From positions 1 to 16,748 of the forward strand of contig JAGAKC010000082.1 in the NCBI GenBank assembly GCA_017848155.1: DNA of 16,748 nt, read 5' to 3'. Position numbers and translations under genes: made by a program. Below the pieces are notes generated by a model, which made no database searches, was not told the DNA's origin, and was given only the letters and a program-made list of their open reading frames with translations. The stretch's first letter is position 1. Every line of letters begins with the position of its first letter. The stretch comes from Oscillospiraceae bacterium (GTDB lineage: Bacteria; Bacillota; Clostridia; Oscillospirales; Ruminococcaceae). This document shows, piece after piece, positions 1 to 6,565 of the stretch.

Positions 1-327
1 CCTGCCGTTCATCTCAGGGCATACCTCTGCGATCTGTGCAGGAATACTTTCACCTGTGTCCTCATCAGCAAATGCGGATATGTAAGCACCGTAATCGCTT
101 TCGGTGACCTCTATCTCTGCGGCTCTTTTTATGATGTCGATACCGTCATCGCCCTCATAAAACGGAACCGAAACAGGCTCGGTAACGAAGCCCTGTCCGA
201 TAGTGTTCTTGTCGGCGGCAAATATTATGTGACCCTTAGGTGCATCCTCCGCAAAGGCTGCCACGGAAAGGCTTCCCATTACTGCTGCCGACAGCATTGC
301 TGCCATGATCTTTCTTGTTGTTTTCAT
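1..327 (-). CDS. Secreted DUF4430-like (transcobalamin C-terminal-like) protein, N-terminal part, under B12 riboswitch control
   Basis: The first 109 residues are visible; the gene runs off the left edge. Residues 1-26 form a typical signal peptide: MKTTRK, a hydrophobic stretch, then AAFA before EDAPKG. The mature part reads like bacterial DUF4430 proteins: an IGQGFVTEPVSVPFYEGDD segment at about residues 42-60, an IDIIKRAAE helix, then YGAYISAF. In that family a 'VPFYEG...ILxR' segment precedes a small beta domain related to the C-terminal domain of transcobalamin and intrinsic factor. The start at 327 has a GGAGG site at 337-341. A cobalamin riboswitch lies in its leader, so expression should fall when B12 is plentiful. 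I infer a role in corrinoid binding or scavenging at the cell surface. Signal peptide and riboswitch are solid; the family call is from memory of the motif. Confidence 0.75.
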   Translation of the reverse strand, partial: MKTTRKIMAAMLSAAVMGSLSVAAFAEDAPKGHIIFAADKNTIGQGFVTEPVSVPFYEGDDGIDIIKRAAEIEVTESDYGAYISAFADEDTGESIPAQIAEVCPEMNGR

Positions 328-356
328 GCTTTTATTCCTCCGATAAAATAAAATTC

Positions 357-369
357 GGCGCTGTGCGCC
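357..369 (-). promoter_or_regulatory. Hairpin between riboswitch and start codon (candidate expression platform)
   Basis: On the minus strand GGCGC-ACA-GCGCC forms a perfect 5-bp stem with a 3-base loop. It is followed by GAATTTTATTTTATC and then the GGAGG site. It could be a weak intrinsic terminator, or a P13/L13-type element whose loop pairs with the aptamer, as in many cobalamin riboswitches. The T-tract is interrupted, so control at translation is equally possible. Confidence 0.4.
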
Positions 370-395
370 ATGTGTTATTCAACTCTACCACAGTG

Positions 396-546
396 ACAGG
401 TCTTCCGGCTCGGAATCATACACGCTCTGCCTGCCTTCCCACGGGATCGACCCTCAGTGACATGCCTTTCGGCTATGACAAAAGCGCAGCTTCCTCACGG
501 CAGCGGGGACTGCTGCGGATTTACACCGCATTCCGTATGCCGCCTG
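396..546 (-). promoter_or_regulatory. Cobalamin (B12) riboswitch aptamer
   Basis: Read on the minus strand, the leader carries the conserved blocks of the cobalamin riboswitch in the right order. CAGG at 543-546 pairs with CCTG at 397-400 to close P1. Next come GCGGTGTAAATCCGC, GCAGTCCCCGCTGCCGTGA (matching the consensus GGTGaaaaTCCgg.GC.GtCCCGC.aCTGTga), a GTCACTG block, GGGAAGGC at about 432-440, and ATTCCGAGCCGGAAGACCTG at the 3' end. It lies between a consensus promoter and the start of the secreted protein at 327. Ligands of this class are adenosylcobalamin or related corrinoids, and binding normally turns the gene off. The order and spacing of the blocks make this call strong. Confidence 0.93.
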
Positions 547-563
547 CATTAAAGCTGTATAAT

Positions 564-592
564 ATTATAATACTTTTAGGATGTGTTGTCAA
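564..592 (-). promoter_or_regulatory. Consensus sigma-A promoter for the riboswitch-controlled gene
   Basis: Minus strand TTGACA (587-592), 17-base spacer, TATAAT (564-569): a perfect match to the housekeeping consensus. Transcription would start near 557, giving a leader of about 230 bases that contains the cobalamin aptamer. A 15-base inverted repeat, TGTGTTG-T-CAACACA at 582-596, overlaps the -35 box. Confidence 0.85.
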
Positions 593-642
593 CACACATA
601 CATCCGCAAATGTTCAACAAATTTCTTTTTCTTCGACATGTA

Positions 643-671
643 TTGCCAAATTTATGATCATATGATATAAT
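643..671 (+). promoter_or_regulatory. Promoter of the cysteine-rich lipoprotein / lgt-like operon
   Basis: TTGCCA (643-648), 17-base spacer, TATAAT (666-671). The predicted transcript start is near 678. The ATG at 679 would then be almost leaderless, which favours the ATG at 730 as the true start of the next gene. It is divergent from the riboswitch promoter, with about 50 bases between the two -35 boxes. Confidence 0.75.
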
Positions 672-729
672 TATTGTCATGGACGAGATGTATCCGAAAT
701 ACTACGTCCATAGAAAAGAGGTAATTATT

Positions 730-1125
730 ATGAAAAAGATCATCGAGATCATCCTTACTGCGGCAGCAGCGGTAGCGGTGGTCGGCGCACTGCTCATGAG
801 CTGTGGATGTAAATCTGCCGAAGAACGCCTGTTTGAAGAAGTGACAGGTGTGGATTACGACACCGCTTATGTAATGGCTAATGTTGCACGGCTTATGCCC
901 GAAGCCGGATGTCTTACCTGTGTAGGCTGTATCAGTGCATCAGACGGATGCTCTTCATTCAACGGATGTATTGACTGCTTCGGAGTAACAGCATGCCGCG
1001 GCGACAATTTGGAGGATTATATGATGACAATAAAAGGCTGCGGTGGATGCTACATATCGACGTTTGCCGTACCCGATGAGTCAAACAATAAAATGATGCC
1101 CGTATACGGATGCTACAACGAATAA
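730..1125 (+). CDS. Small cysteine-rich lipoprotein
   Basis: 131 residues from the ATG at 730, which has an AGAGG site about 8 bases upstream; the in-frame ATG at 679 lies at the predicted transcript start and lacks a site. Residues 1-24 are a hydrophobic export signal ending LLMSC, a lipobox-like sequence with C25 as the lipidation candidate. There are 12 cysteines: 25, 27, 61, 64, 67, 74, 80, 83, 89, 104, 107 and 128. Most of those after residue 60 follow a glycine (GC pairs), and CxxC spacings occur at 61/64/67, 80/83 and 104/107. I recognise no named family. The pattern would suit metal or cofactor binding, disulfides, or thiol modification outside the membrane. The next gene, one base downstream, is an Lgt paralogue, so the pair may be substrate and enzyme; that link is inference. 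Confidence 0.85.
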   Translation: MKKIIEIILTAAAAVAVVGALLMSCGCKSAEERLFEEVTGVDYDTAYVMANVARLMPEAGCLTCVGCISASDGCSSFNGCIDCFGVTACRGDNLEDYMMTIKGCGGCYISTFAVPDESNNKMMPVYGCYNE

Positions 1126-1126
1126 T

Positions 1127-1894
1127 ATGGCACCGATAATACAGATAATACTGCCCTCCTACGGATTGCTTACGGTAATAGGCTTCATCGCCGCATTCCT
1201 TATACTGTACGCAAGAGGTAGCAAAAATGATATTTCCTTGCTGAATCTGGTTCAGATCGGCATATTCGCAATACTCGGACTTGCCGTGGGAAGCAGGATA
1301 CTTTTCGCCATCACCAGCATACCCGAGATGATAGCTCATCCCGAAAACATCGCAGCGATGATCATCGGCGGCGGCTTCGTCTTTTACGGCGGTCTTTTCG
1401 GAGCGATGGGCGCACTGCTGTTGTATTGCAGGCTGAAAAAGCTGGACAGGGCGATGGTATTCAATATCATCGTACCATGCTTTCCGTTGTTCCATTTCTT
1501 CGGACGTATAGGCTGCTTCATGTCGGGCTGCTGCTACGGCATACCTTGCAGCTTCGGCTTTGAGATGGTATCGGCTCCGGGAGTGCTTCGATTCCCCGTA
1601 CAGCTTGCAGAGGCCGTGTGCAATGTGGTCATCCTGATAGTACTGCTCGTACTGGAGCGGAAAAGGCCACACACTGACCTGCTAAAGGTCTATCTGCTGT
1701 CGTATGCGATGTGCAGATTTATTCTCGAATTCCTGCGTGGCGACGAGATACGAGGAATATGGCTGTTTCTGTCCACATCGCAGTGGATATCCCTCGGCAT
1801 CATAATCTTCATCGCAGCAAAAACGCTGCCGAGCAGGAACAAAAAAGCTCCTGTAGAAGCATCGCCGGAGCAATCAGAGCAACCTGACACATAA
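1127..1894 (+). CDS. Prolipoprotein diacylglyceryl transferase (Lgt) family membrane protein, non-canonical paralogue
   Basis: 255 residues with about seven membrane segments and a short hydrophilic tail rich in E, S and P. Lgt moves diacylglycerol from phosphatidylglycerol to the lipobox cysteine of preprolipoproteins. Lgt landmarks are in order: LPSYGLLTVIGF near the N-terminus, GGGFVFYGGLFGA (81-93), FFGRIGCFMSGCCYG (124-138), RFPVQL (155-160) and RFILEFLRGD (197-206). Against E. coli Lgt by memory, the arginine of GRIG (R127) and the late arginine (R204) remain. The catalytic-region histidine of HGG is tyrosine (Y87), and the usual GN(F)INGE motif is GCFMSGCCYG. It therefore belongs to the GCCYG-type group rather than the classical housekeeping form. 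It starts one base after the cysteine-rich lipoprotein stop and is surely co-transcribed. It may be a true Lgt or a specialised transferase; lgt is not assigned as a symbol for that reason. Confidence 0.85.
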   Translation: MAPIIQIILPSYGLLTVIGFIAAFLILYARGSKNDISLLNLVQIGIFAILGLAVGSRILFAITSIPEMIAHPENIAAMIIGGGFVFYGGLFGAMGALLLYCRLKKLDRAMVFNIIVPCFPLFHFFGRIGCFMSGCCYGIPCSFGFEMVSAPGVLRFPVQLAEAVCNVVILIVLLVLERKRPHTDLLKVYLLSYAMCRFILEFLRGDEIRGIWLFLSTSQWISLGIIIFIAAKTLPSRNKKAPVEASPEQSEQPDT

Positions 1895-1898
1895 CGAT

Positions 1899-1924
1899 AC
1901 CCCCGAAAGATTCCTTTCGGGGGT
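1899..1924. terminator. Strong hairpin between convergent genes
   Basis: ACCCCCGAAAG (1899-1909) and CTTTCGGGGGT (1914-1924) form an 11-bp perfect stem with a 4-base loop. It fills the 34-base gap between the lgt-like gene and the flippase-like gene, which converge here. Neither flank has a good T-tract, so it may act as a bidirectional terminator or mainly as a 3'-end stabiliser. Confidence 0.65.
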
Positions 1925-1928
1925 AAAC

Positions 1929-2909
1929 TTATTCAGCTTTTTCCGCTGTTTCCTGCGGCTCCTCCTGCTTTCTGAGCTTTATCTTTGACATCTTACGTAT
2001 CCTGGACCATATGAATGCAAGCACCACCAGAGCAAGCTCGGGGATAGTCTGCCAAAGACGGGATACAACGGAGATGACCATAGCATCTCCCTCGGGCATT
2101 ATCATCATGAGTCCTGCTACGATGATACCCTCACGCACGCCAAGACCTGACGGAGCGAATATCGCAAGTATTCCCATGATGGCGGATATTCCCCATATTC
2201 CTGCGCAGAAAAGCATCTGCGAAAGCTCTATAGAGGGATAGATGGACTGTACCAGAATAAAGAAGCCTGTGCCTACGATGAGCCAGTTTCCGATAAACAG
2301 CAGCACCACCTTAAGCATCTGTGAATACTTCATCGGTATCTTAAGGTCCTTTTTAAACAGCTTTCCGATGATACCGAGGAAGAAATTGATTATCTTCGGG
2401 TGAATGCATACAAAGAACGCAACTATCAGCGCAACCGTTATCCACTTGTAGTTTTCAAGCAGCTCGTTCGGGAAAAAGAACAGCGAAACGATAAACAGCA
2501 TCGCCGCACCAAGCAGCGTACATACATTCTCGATGAAAAAGCACACCGTGACCTTAGGGAGAGGCGCTTCCTCCTCCTTATAATAGGTGAGCCTTGCCGC
2601 AAGCATGAACACCTTTCCGGGGATATATTTTCCCAGAATGGAGTACAGATAGCTCGTGACCGCCTTTTCATAGCCTATAGCACAGTTGTTGATCTTTGTG
2701 ATGTAGTGCCACAGACTTGCAAGCGTGAACTTGTACACAAAATAAAACAGCATGGACAGCACAAAGATACCGATATCCACATTTGCTATCTTCTCGGAGA
2801 ACTCGTCCCAGTTCTTCCAGAAGTACCATACAAGGAATACCACGACCAGCACTGCGAACAGTATTTTTGATACCTTAAGGATCAGTTTTTTATTTAATTT
2901 CACTTTCAT
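1929..2909 (-). CDS. Flippase-like (LPG-synthase transmembrane-type) membrane protein
   Basis: 326 residues, with many hydrophobic membrane segments and a charged C-terminal tail rich in K and E. The stretch SYLYSILGKYIPGKVFMLAARL (about 86-107) and the downstream GLGVREGI motif are hallmarks of the UPF0104 / lysylphosphatidylglycerol synthase transmembrane-region family (flippase-like domain). No C-terminal aminoacyl-transferase domain is present, so this is not an MprF. Stand-alone members often sit among envelope-polysaccharide genes and are thought to help move or modify lipid-linked glycans; the activity is not established. It follows the pyruvyltransferase-family gene by 9 bases, with only a weak AAGGGGAAG site some distance upstream of the ATG, so translation may be coupled. 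Confidence 0.85.
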   Translation of the reverse strand: MKVKLNKKLILKVSKILFAVLVVVFLVWYFWKNWDEFSEKIANVDIGIFVLSMLFYFVYKFTLASLWHYITKINNCAIGYEKAVTSYLYSILGKYIPGKVFMLAARLTYYKEEEAPLPKVTVCFFIENVCTLLGAAMLFIVSLFFFPNELLENYKWITVALIVAFFVCIHPKIINFFLGIIGKLFKKDLKIPMKYSQMLKVVLLFIGNWLIVGTGFFILVQSIYPSIELSQMLFCAGIWGISAIMGILAIFAPSGLGVREGIIVAGLMMIMPEGDAMVISVVSRLWQTIPELALVVLAFIWSRIRKMSKIKLRKQEEPQETAEKAE

Positions 2910-2918
2910 TTCAGCAAG

Positions 2919-4202
2919 TTACTTCCCCTTTTTGGAGTTTGAAGTGATATCGTCTATAACATCACCTATAAGTCTGATATTGTCACGGGAGCTTTCCAGC
3001 ACCTCGGGAAGATGCTCCGATATCTGCTTTCTAATCGTATCATTATCTGCCATGAAGCTGTTGAACTTCTCCTTGAGTGTTTCCAGCTCAAGCGATGAGA
3101 AATCCGCAGCATATTCTCCGAGTCCGAACATGTCAAGGACCTCTTTGTACTTATGGCTCCAGCCTATAAGAAGCACAGGCGTGCACTTTTCAAGTGCGCC
3201 TATCATCGCATGGAAGCGTGAAGCCACAAGGCACTTGCTTCTTGCCAGAAGCTCACGTATCTCCTCGGGAGCCATCTCTCTCGGATACCAGCGCACCCTT
3301 GATCTATCTGCGACAGAATCATACACTTCCGTACAGATAATGAGATCATTGTTGCGTGGCTTGCTGCTGCCCTCACGTGCAGCATTTGCAATTATCAGCA
3401 CATTATAGCCCTGCCCGTTGAGCCAGTTGATAAAGCCTGTCATGCAGCCCTTGTAATCAACGCCCATCTTTTCGCATTTTTTCTGAACAACGCTGCTTAT
3501 AGACAGCGCCACCACATTGTCGCCGTAAAAATCATCAGAAGCGCACAGCCTGTCCACTTCATTCTTCCAGTATTCACTGTCAGGCATGGAAAATGCACCG
3601 TCAGCGCACAGCTTTACATTTTTTGTGATATTTATACCTGCAAGGTTATCCTGTGTGATCTTTCCACGTGCACAGATGAGCCTTATCTTAGGCAGTATCC
3701 ATTTTGCAAGGAATCTGTTCCATCCATTTTTGAAGGTACCCAGTGCCTGCGAATACTTCACGACCGGCACACCGCACATCATGGGCACCGCCGCACACAC
3801 AAAAGCATATGTGTTCATAACAAAGCCACGGCTGTCAACAAAGGATATGCCTGCCTCGTCGATGACCACATCCGCCTCGGAGTATGCCCTGATTATCTTA
3901 TTCAGTCTGAAAAGACCTCTCAGACCCGGGATAAAGCGCATAAAGCTGTACAGTATCGCTAACGGGAATGTGATAAACAGCAGCTTTTCAGGCTTTGTAT
4001 TGACCACCTTTATAAAATCATATTTCTCGGGCATCTCTGCAATAAGACGTCTGTCAGCGTCGGGATATGTGCTCATAAGCAGTATATTGAGATCATCTCC
4101 GTAGCGCTCCTTAAGCTGCTTTATCGAGCTTTGCAGCATAGCGGCAGCGCCCTTGTTACCACTGAAGCAGGCAGCGGTTATGGCTATCTTGATCGTTTTC
4201 AT
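2919..4202 (-). CDS. Polysaccharide pyruvyl transferase family protein
   Basis: 427 residues, soluble, with no signal peptide. The N-terminus MKTIKIAITAACFSGNKGAAAML has the family's GNxGA motif at about residues 15-20. The C-terminal half carries SRFHAMIGAL (328-337) followed by PVLLIGWSHKYKEVLDMFGL, the usual nucleotide- or donor-binding end of PF04230. Members attach pyruvate ketals from phosphoenolpyruvate to sugars of cell-surface polysaccharides (CsaB and WcaK types). Which glycan is modified cannot be told. It is the first gene of a two-gene leftward operon with the flippase-like protein, behind a consensus promoter at 4317-4345 and a leader of about 108 bases. The start at 4202 has a modest AGAAAG site. 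Confidence 0.9.
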   Translation of the reverse strand: MKTIKIAITAACFSGNKGAAAMLQSSIKQLKERYGDDLNILLMSTYPDADRRLIAEMPEKYDFIKVVNTKPEKLLFITFPLAILYSFMRFIPGLRGLFRLNKIIRAYSEADVVIDEAGISFVDSRGFVMNTYAFVCAAVPMMCGVPVVKYSQALGTFKNGWNRFLAKWILPKIRLICARGKITQDNLAGINITKNVKLCADGAFSMPDSEYWKNEVDRLCASDDFYGDNVVALSISSVVQKKCEKMGVDYKGCMTGFINWLNGQGYNVLIIANAAREGSSKPRNNDLIICTEVYDSVADRSRVRWYPREMAPEEIRELLARSKCLVASRFHAMIGALEKCTPVLLIGWSHKYKEVLDMFGLGEYAADFSSLELETLKEKFNSFMADNDTIRKQISEHLPEVLESSRDNIRLIGDVIDDITSNSKKGK

Positions 4203-4316
4203 TATTTCACTTTCTTTCAGTACAGTATGATCAATGGCAGCTGTTATGATACGTCAGAAACAATATGGCATTTATTTCACCGTTTTATAGCTCCGACAAA
4301 AAACGCAACCAAAAAC

Positions 4317-4345
4317 ATTATACCACTCATACGGGCATTTGTCAA
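4317..4345 (-). promoter_or_regulatory. Consensus sigma-A promoter for the pyruvyltransferase / flippase-like operon
   Basis: Minus strand TTGACA (4340-4345), 17-base spacer, TATAAT (4317-4322), a perfect consensus match. It sits only about 20 bases past the stop codon of the histidine kinase gene. I see no terminator between them, so read-through from the two-component operon is also possible. Confidence 0.85.
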
Positions 4346-4365
4346 AGGGAAACAGCAAATAATGT

Positions 4366-5688
4366 CTATTTCTCGGATATTTTCAGGCTAAGCAGTGCAG
4401 TATAACGGCCTTTTTTCTCTTCAAGGCTGAAAACGCCGTCATATTTCACAGCCAGATCATTCAGTATGCCTAGTCCCAGACCACTGCCGACAGGAAAGCT
4501 GTCATCCCTCTTATCCGAAATAGTATTCTCGCAGTTTATAAACAGATACCGCATCTCGGAAAACATCTTTATATTGACTCTGCTGTTCTTCGCTCCCGCT
4601 GAAGCCTTTACAGCATTATCAAGTATATTTCCCAGCGCACTGCACAGATCATACATCTCTACACTGCCGATGTTTCCGTTTTCATCACAGTCATCAAAGA
4701 CCGTGTTCTTTATGTCTACTGTCAGCTCCACGTCATGCTGCTGTGCAAGCTGCACCTTATCATGAAGAACAGCATTGATGAGCGGAACATCACAAAATAC
4801 AGTATAGTCCGCCATGTCGAACCTGCTCTCCACCTCACAGAAGAGCTGTATTCCGCTGTCACATGTGTCAGGATCCTCTATCAGCTTTGCCACCGCAGAA
4901 AGCTCGTTGCGGATGTCATGACGCAGCCTGCGAATCTCATTATGCGAACGGCTGAGATTCTGATAATAGCTGCGCTCTGCGGCAAGAGCCATCTCCCTGT
5001 CCGCCTTTTCCTTGTTCAGCTTTTCTGACAGCGCTGCAAGATATATGGAATGGAAGATAAAAAACTGCGATACCAGTACAAGACCAAGACATACCAGCAG
5101 TATCACCCTGTCCGCCTCTACAGCATATCCCGAACAGACAGCAAAGGCTTCTATCTGAACAAAGGGAATGATACAGTACAGTATGAGCCGCTTTCTGAGA
5201 AAGGCTACCTTTTTAACTGTCAGAACTATATATGTAGCATATGAAGAAAGCCAGTATATCGGTGCAAAGCAAGCACATGTCACCAAATGCTGTACATTCA
5301 GTGTCGCAAATGCGCCGAACTCACGCCCGAGAAGATTTTCCGCCGTTAAGCCAACGATAGCGTCAACTATACCGACAATAAGATAGAACATCAGAAACAG
5401 CAGCAGATTCTTCCAGTACGTGTCATTGCAAACGACCACAAAGAACAACGCCATCAGGCAGACTGTGATCACTCCACGCAAAAGACTGAACCATGGCATC
5501 TGATTCATGCTCATCATTCCGAAAAATGATAAAAGACCGATCACGACGCAGTACGCTGCCAATACAACAGACAGCTTGTATTTTGTACCGCATAGCTTAC
5601 ACACATACAGGCCTATGGGAAATATCTGAAATGCCGAAACCAGCATGGTAGCAGGATACAGCCATACGTATTCCGCCTCAATAAGCAT
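4366..5688 (-). CDS. GHKL-type sensor histidine kinase (AgrC/LytS-like)
   Basis: 440 residues from the ATG at 5688, chosen because GGAGGAATAAAG precedes it; an upstream extension to 5793 has no such site and overlaps the regulator. Residues 1-215 hold about six membrane segments, as in peptide-sensing AgrC-type receptors. A short coiled linker follows. The phosphoacceptor is probably H257 in RRLRHDIRNEL. The ATP-binding domain has the N box GNILDNAVKAS (353-363) and the G box GSGLGLGI (401-408). The kinase should phosphorylate the LytTR regulator encoded 2 bases upstream. The ribosome binding site lies inside the last codons of that regulator, so the two are translationally coupled. The signal is unknown; no adjacent precursor peptide or AgrB-like processing protease was found. 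Confidence 0.93.
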   Translation of the reverse strand: MLIEAEYVWLYPATMLVSAFQIFPIGLYVCKLCGTKYKLSVVLAAYCVVIGLLSFFGMMSMNQMPWFSLLRGVITVCLMALFFVVVCNDTYWKNLLLFLMFYLIVGIVDAIVGLTAENLLGREFGAFATLNVQHLVTCACFAPIYWLSSYATYIVLTVKKVAFLRKRLILYCIIPFVQIEAFAVCSGYAVEADRVILLVCLGLVLVSQFFIFHSIYLAALSEKLNKEKADREMALAAERSYYQNLSRSHNEIRRLRHDIRNELSAVAKLIEDPDTCDSGIQLFCEVESRFDMADYTVFCDVPLINAVLHDKVQLAQQHDVELTVDIKNTVFDDCDENGNIGSVEMYDLCSALGNILDNAVKASAGAKNSRVNIKMFSEMRYLFINCENTISDKRDDSFPVGSGLGLGILNDLAVKYDGVFSLEEKKGRYTALLSLKISEK

Positions 5689-5690
5689 CT

Positions 5691-6407
5691 TTATTCCTCC
5701 ACTCTTGTGCCTCTGCGCATCAGTACGATACGCTTGAATTCTTCCTTGCGGGAACGACTGACAGAAAGCTCCGTGCCGTCCGCCATGGTACACCAGCCTG
5801 CACTCAGAAGCTTAACATAATCTGAATTCACAACAAAGCTCTTATGACAGAATGCAAAGTGGTCAGGAAGCCTGTCATGCACCTGCGACAGCTTTTCATA
5901 TATCCTGTGAGTATTACCGTCTGCGCAGTGCAGAAGCAGGGAATGTCCGCAGCTTTCGATATACATTATCTCACGGCAGGAGAGGGTGACACGGTTTGAC
6001 GCTGACCTGAATGTCAGCATGGGCGTTGATTCCTTTTCGATTATGCTGTTTTTCAGCTTTTCGAGGCAGCGCTGCACGATGTCAGCAGACGGCGGCTTTG
6101 CAATAAGCGCAAACGGGGACAGCTCATCACTTTCAATAAATATGTTCTGTGAATACTTCTCCGCATATGCGGTATAGAATATCACAGGAAGCTCGGGATT
6201 GCAATGTACGAGCTTCGCCGCTGCGCTGATACCGTTTTCAGCTCCAAGCTCCACATCCATTACCACTGCGTCATATCCGCCATCCCCTATAGCCTCACAA
6301 AGACTGTCAGGATCGTTGAATCCGAAGCACTCGGCGTCCAGTTCTTTCATCAAAACGCTCAGTGCATCTATATCATTTTTATTATCATCACATATTGCGA
6401 TCTTCAT
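5691..6407 (-). CDS. LytTR-family response regulator
   Basis: 238 residues from the ATG at 6407. GGAG at 6415-6418 lies 7 bases ahead of it; starts at 6413 or 6425 would add 2 or 6 residues but sit too close to the site. The receiver domain (about 1-115) begins MKIAICDDN with acidic D7/D8, phosphoacceptor D51 in VVMDVELG, and K104 in IAKPPS. The C-terminal DNA-binding domain (about 130-232) is LytTR: IMYIESCGHSLLLHC, HRIYEKLSQV and FAFCHKSFVVNSDYV are classic. It should bind DNA when phosphorylated by the partner kinase and regulate a small target set. Such regulators often control neighbouring transporter or bacteriocin genes, so the divergent ABC operon is a fair candidate target. Confidence 0.93.
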   Translation of the reverse strand: MKIAICDDNKNDIDALSVLMKELDAECFGFNDPDSLCEAIGDGGYDAVVMDVELGAENGISAAAKLVHCNPELPVIFYTAYAEKYSQNIFIESDELSPFALIAKPPSADIVQRCLEKLKNSIIEKESTPMLTFRSASNRVTLSCREIMYIESCGHSLLLHCADGNTHRIYEKLSQVHDRLPDHFAFCHKSFVVNSDYVKLLSAGWCTMADGTELSVSRSRKEEFKRIVLMRRGTRVEE

Positions 6408-6439
6408 CAACATTCTCCGTTTCATATTTCATATCTATC

Positions 6440-6468
6440 ATTTTAACACATATCGAGCTGGATGTCAT
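6440..6468 (-). promoter_or_regulatory. Promoter of the LytTR / GHKL operon
   Basis: Minus strand ATGACA (6463-6468), 17-base spacer, TAAAAT (6440-6445). It would start transcription near 6433, about 26 bases ahead of the response regulator start. The match is good but not perfect. It is divergent from the GntR promoter, with about 30 bases between the -35 boxes. Confidence 0.6.
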
Positions 6469-6497
6469 TACTTTTTTAATTTTTTTTGACAAACCTC

Positions 6498-6526
6498 TTG
6501 ACAATTATATACACACGTGATATACT
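6498..6526 (+). promoter_or_regulatory. Promoter of the GntR / ABC / CPBP operon
   Basis: TTGACA (6498-6503), 17-base spacer, TATACT (6521-6526). The start point would fall near 6533, inside a palindromic operator. A second TTGACA lies at 6486-6491, exactly 12 bases upstream. The spacer itself contains an operator half-site. Confidence 0.85.
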
Positions 6527-6546
6527 GTGTATATCGTATATACACA
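6507..6546 (+). promoter_or_regulatory. Triple half-site operator for the YtrA-type GntR repressor
   Basis: TGTGTATAT (6526-6534) and ATATACACA (6538-6546) are perfect inverted arms with a 3-base centre CGT, covering the expected transcript start. A third copy, ATATACACA at 6507-6515, lies in the promoter spacer and is an inverted partner of the middle copy. A dimeric GntR protein bound here would block RNA polymerase, the usual autoregulation of YtrA-type genes. Confidence 0.75.
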
Positions 6547-6565
6547 ATTTAAACAGAGGTACCAT

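Noticed and set aside
315..665. Rightward 116-codon open frame
   Set aside because: It runs across the cobalamin riboswitch and promoter of the leftward gene, has no ribosome site and encodes no recognisable protein.
679..729. Upstream ATG extending the cysteine-rich lipoprotein by 17 residues
   Set aside because: It coincides with the predicted transcript start, has no ribosome site and would bury the export signal behind a charged segment.
959..1672. Leftward 237-codon open frame antisense to lgt
   Set aside because: Low-complexity translation rich in Y, H and R; it overlaps two well-supported genes on the other strand.
5689..5793. N-terminal extension of the histidine kinase to 5793
   Set aside because: It would overlap the response regulator by about 100 bases, and the ATG at 5688 has a perfect GGAGG site.
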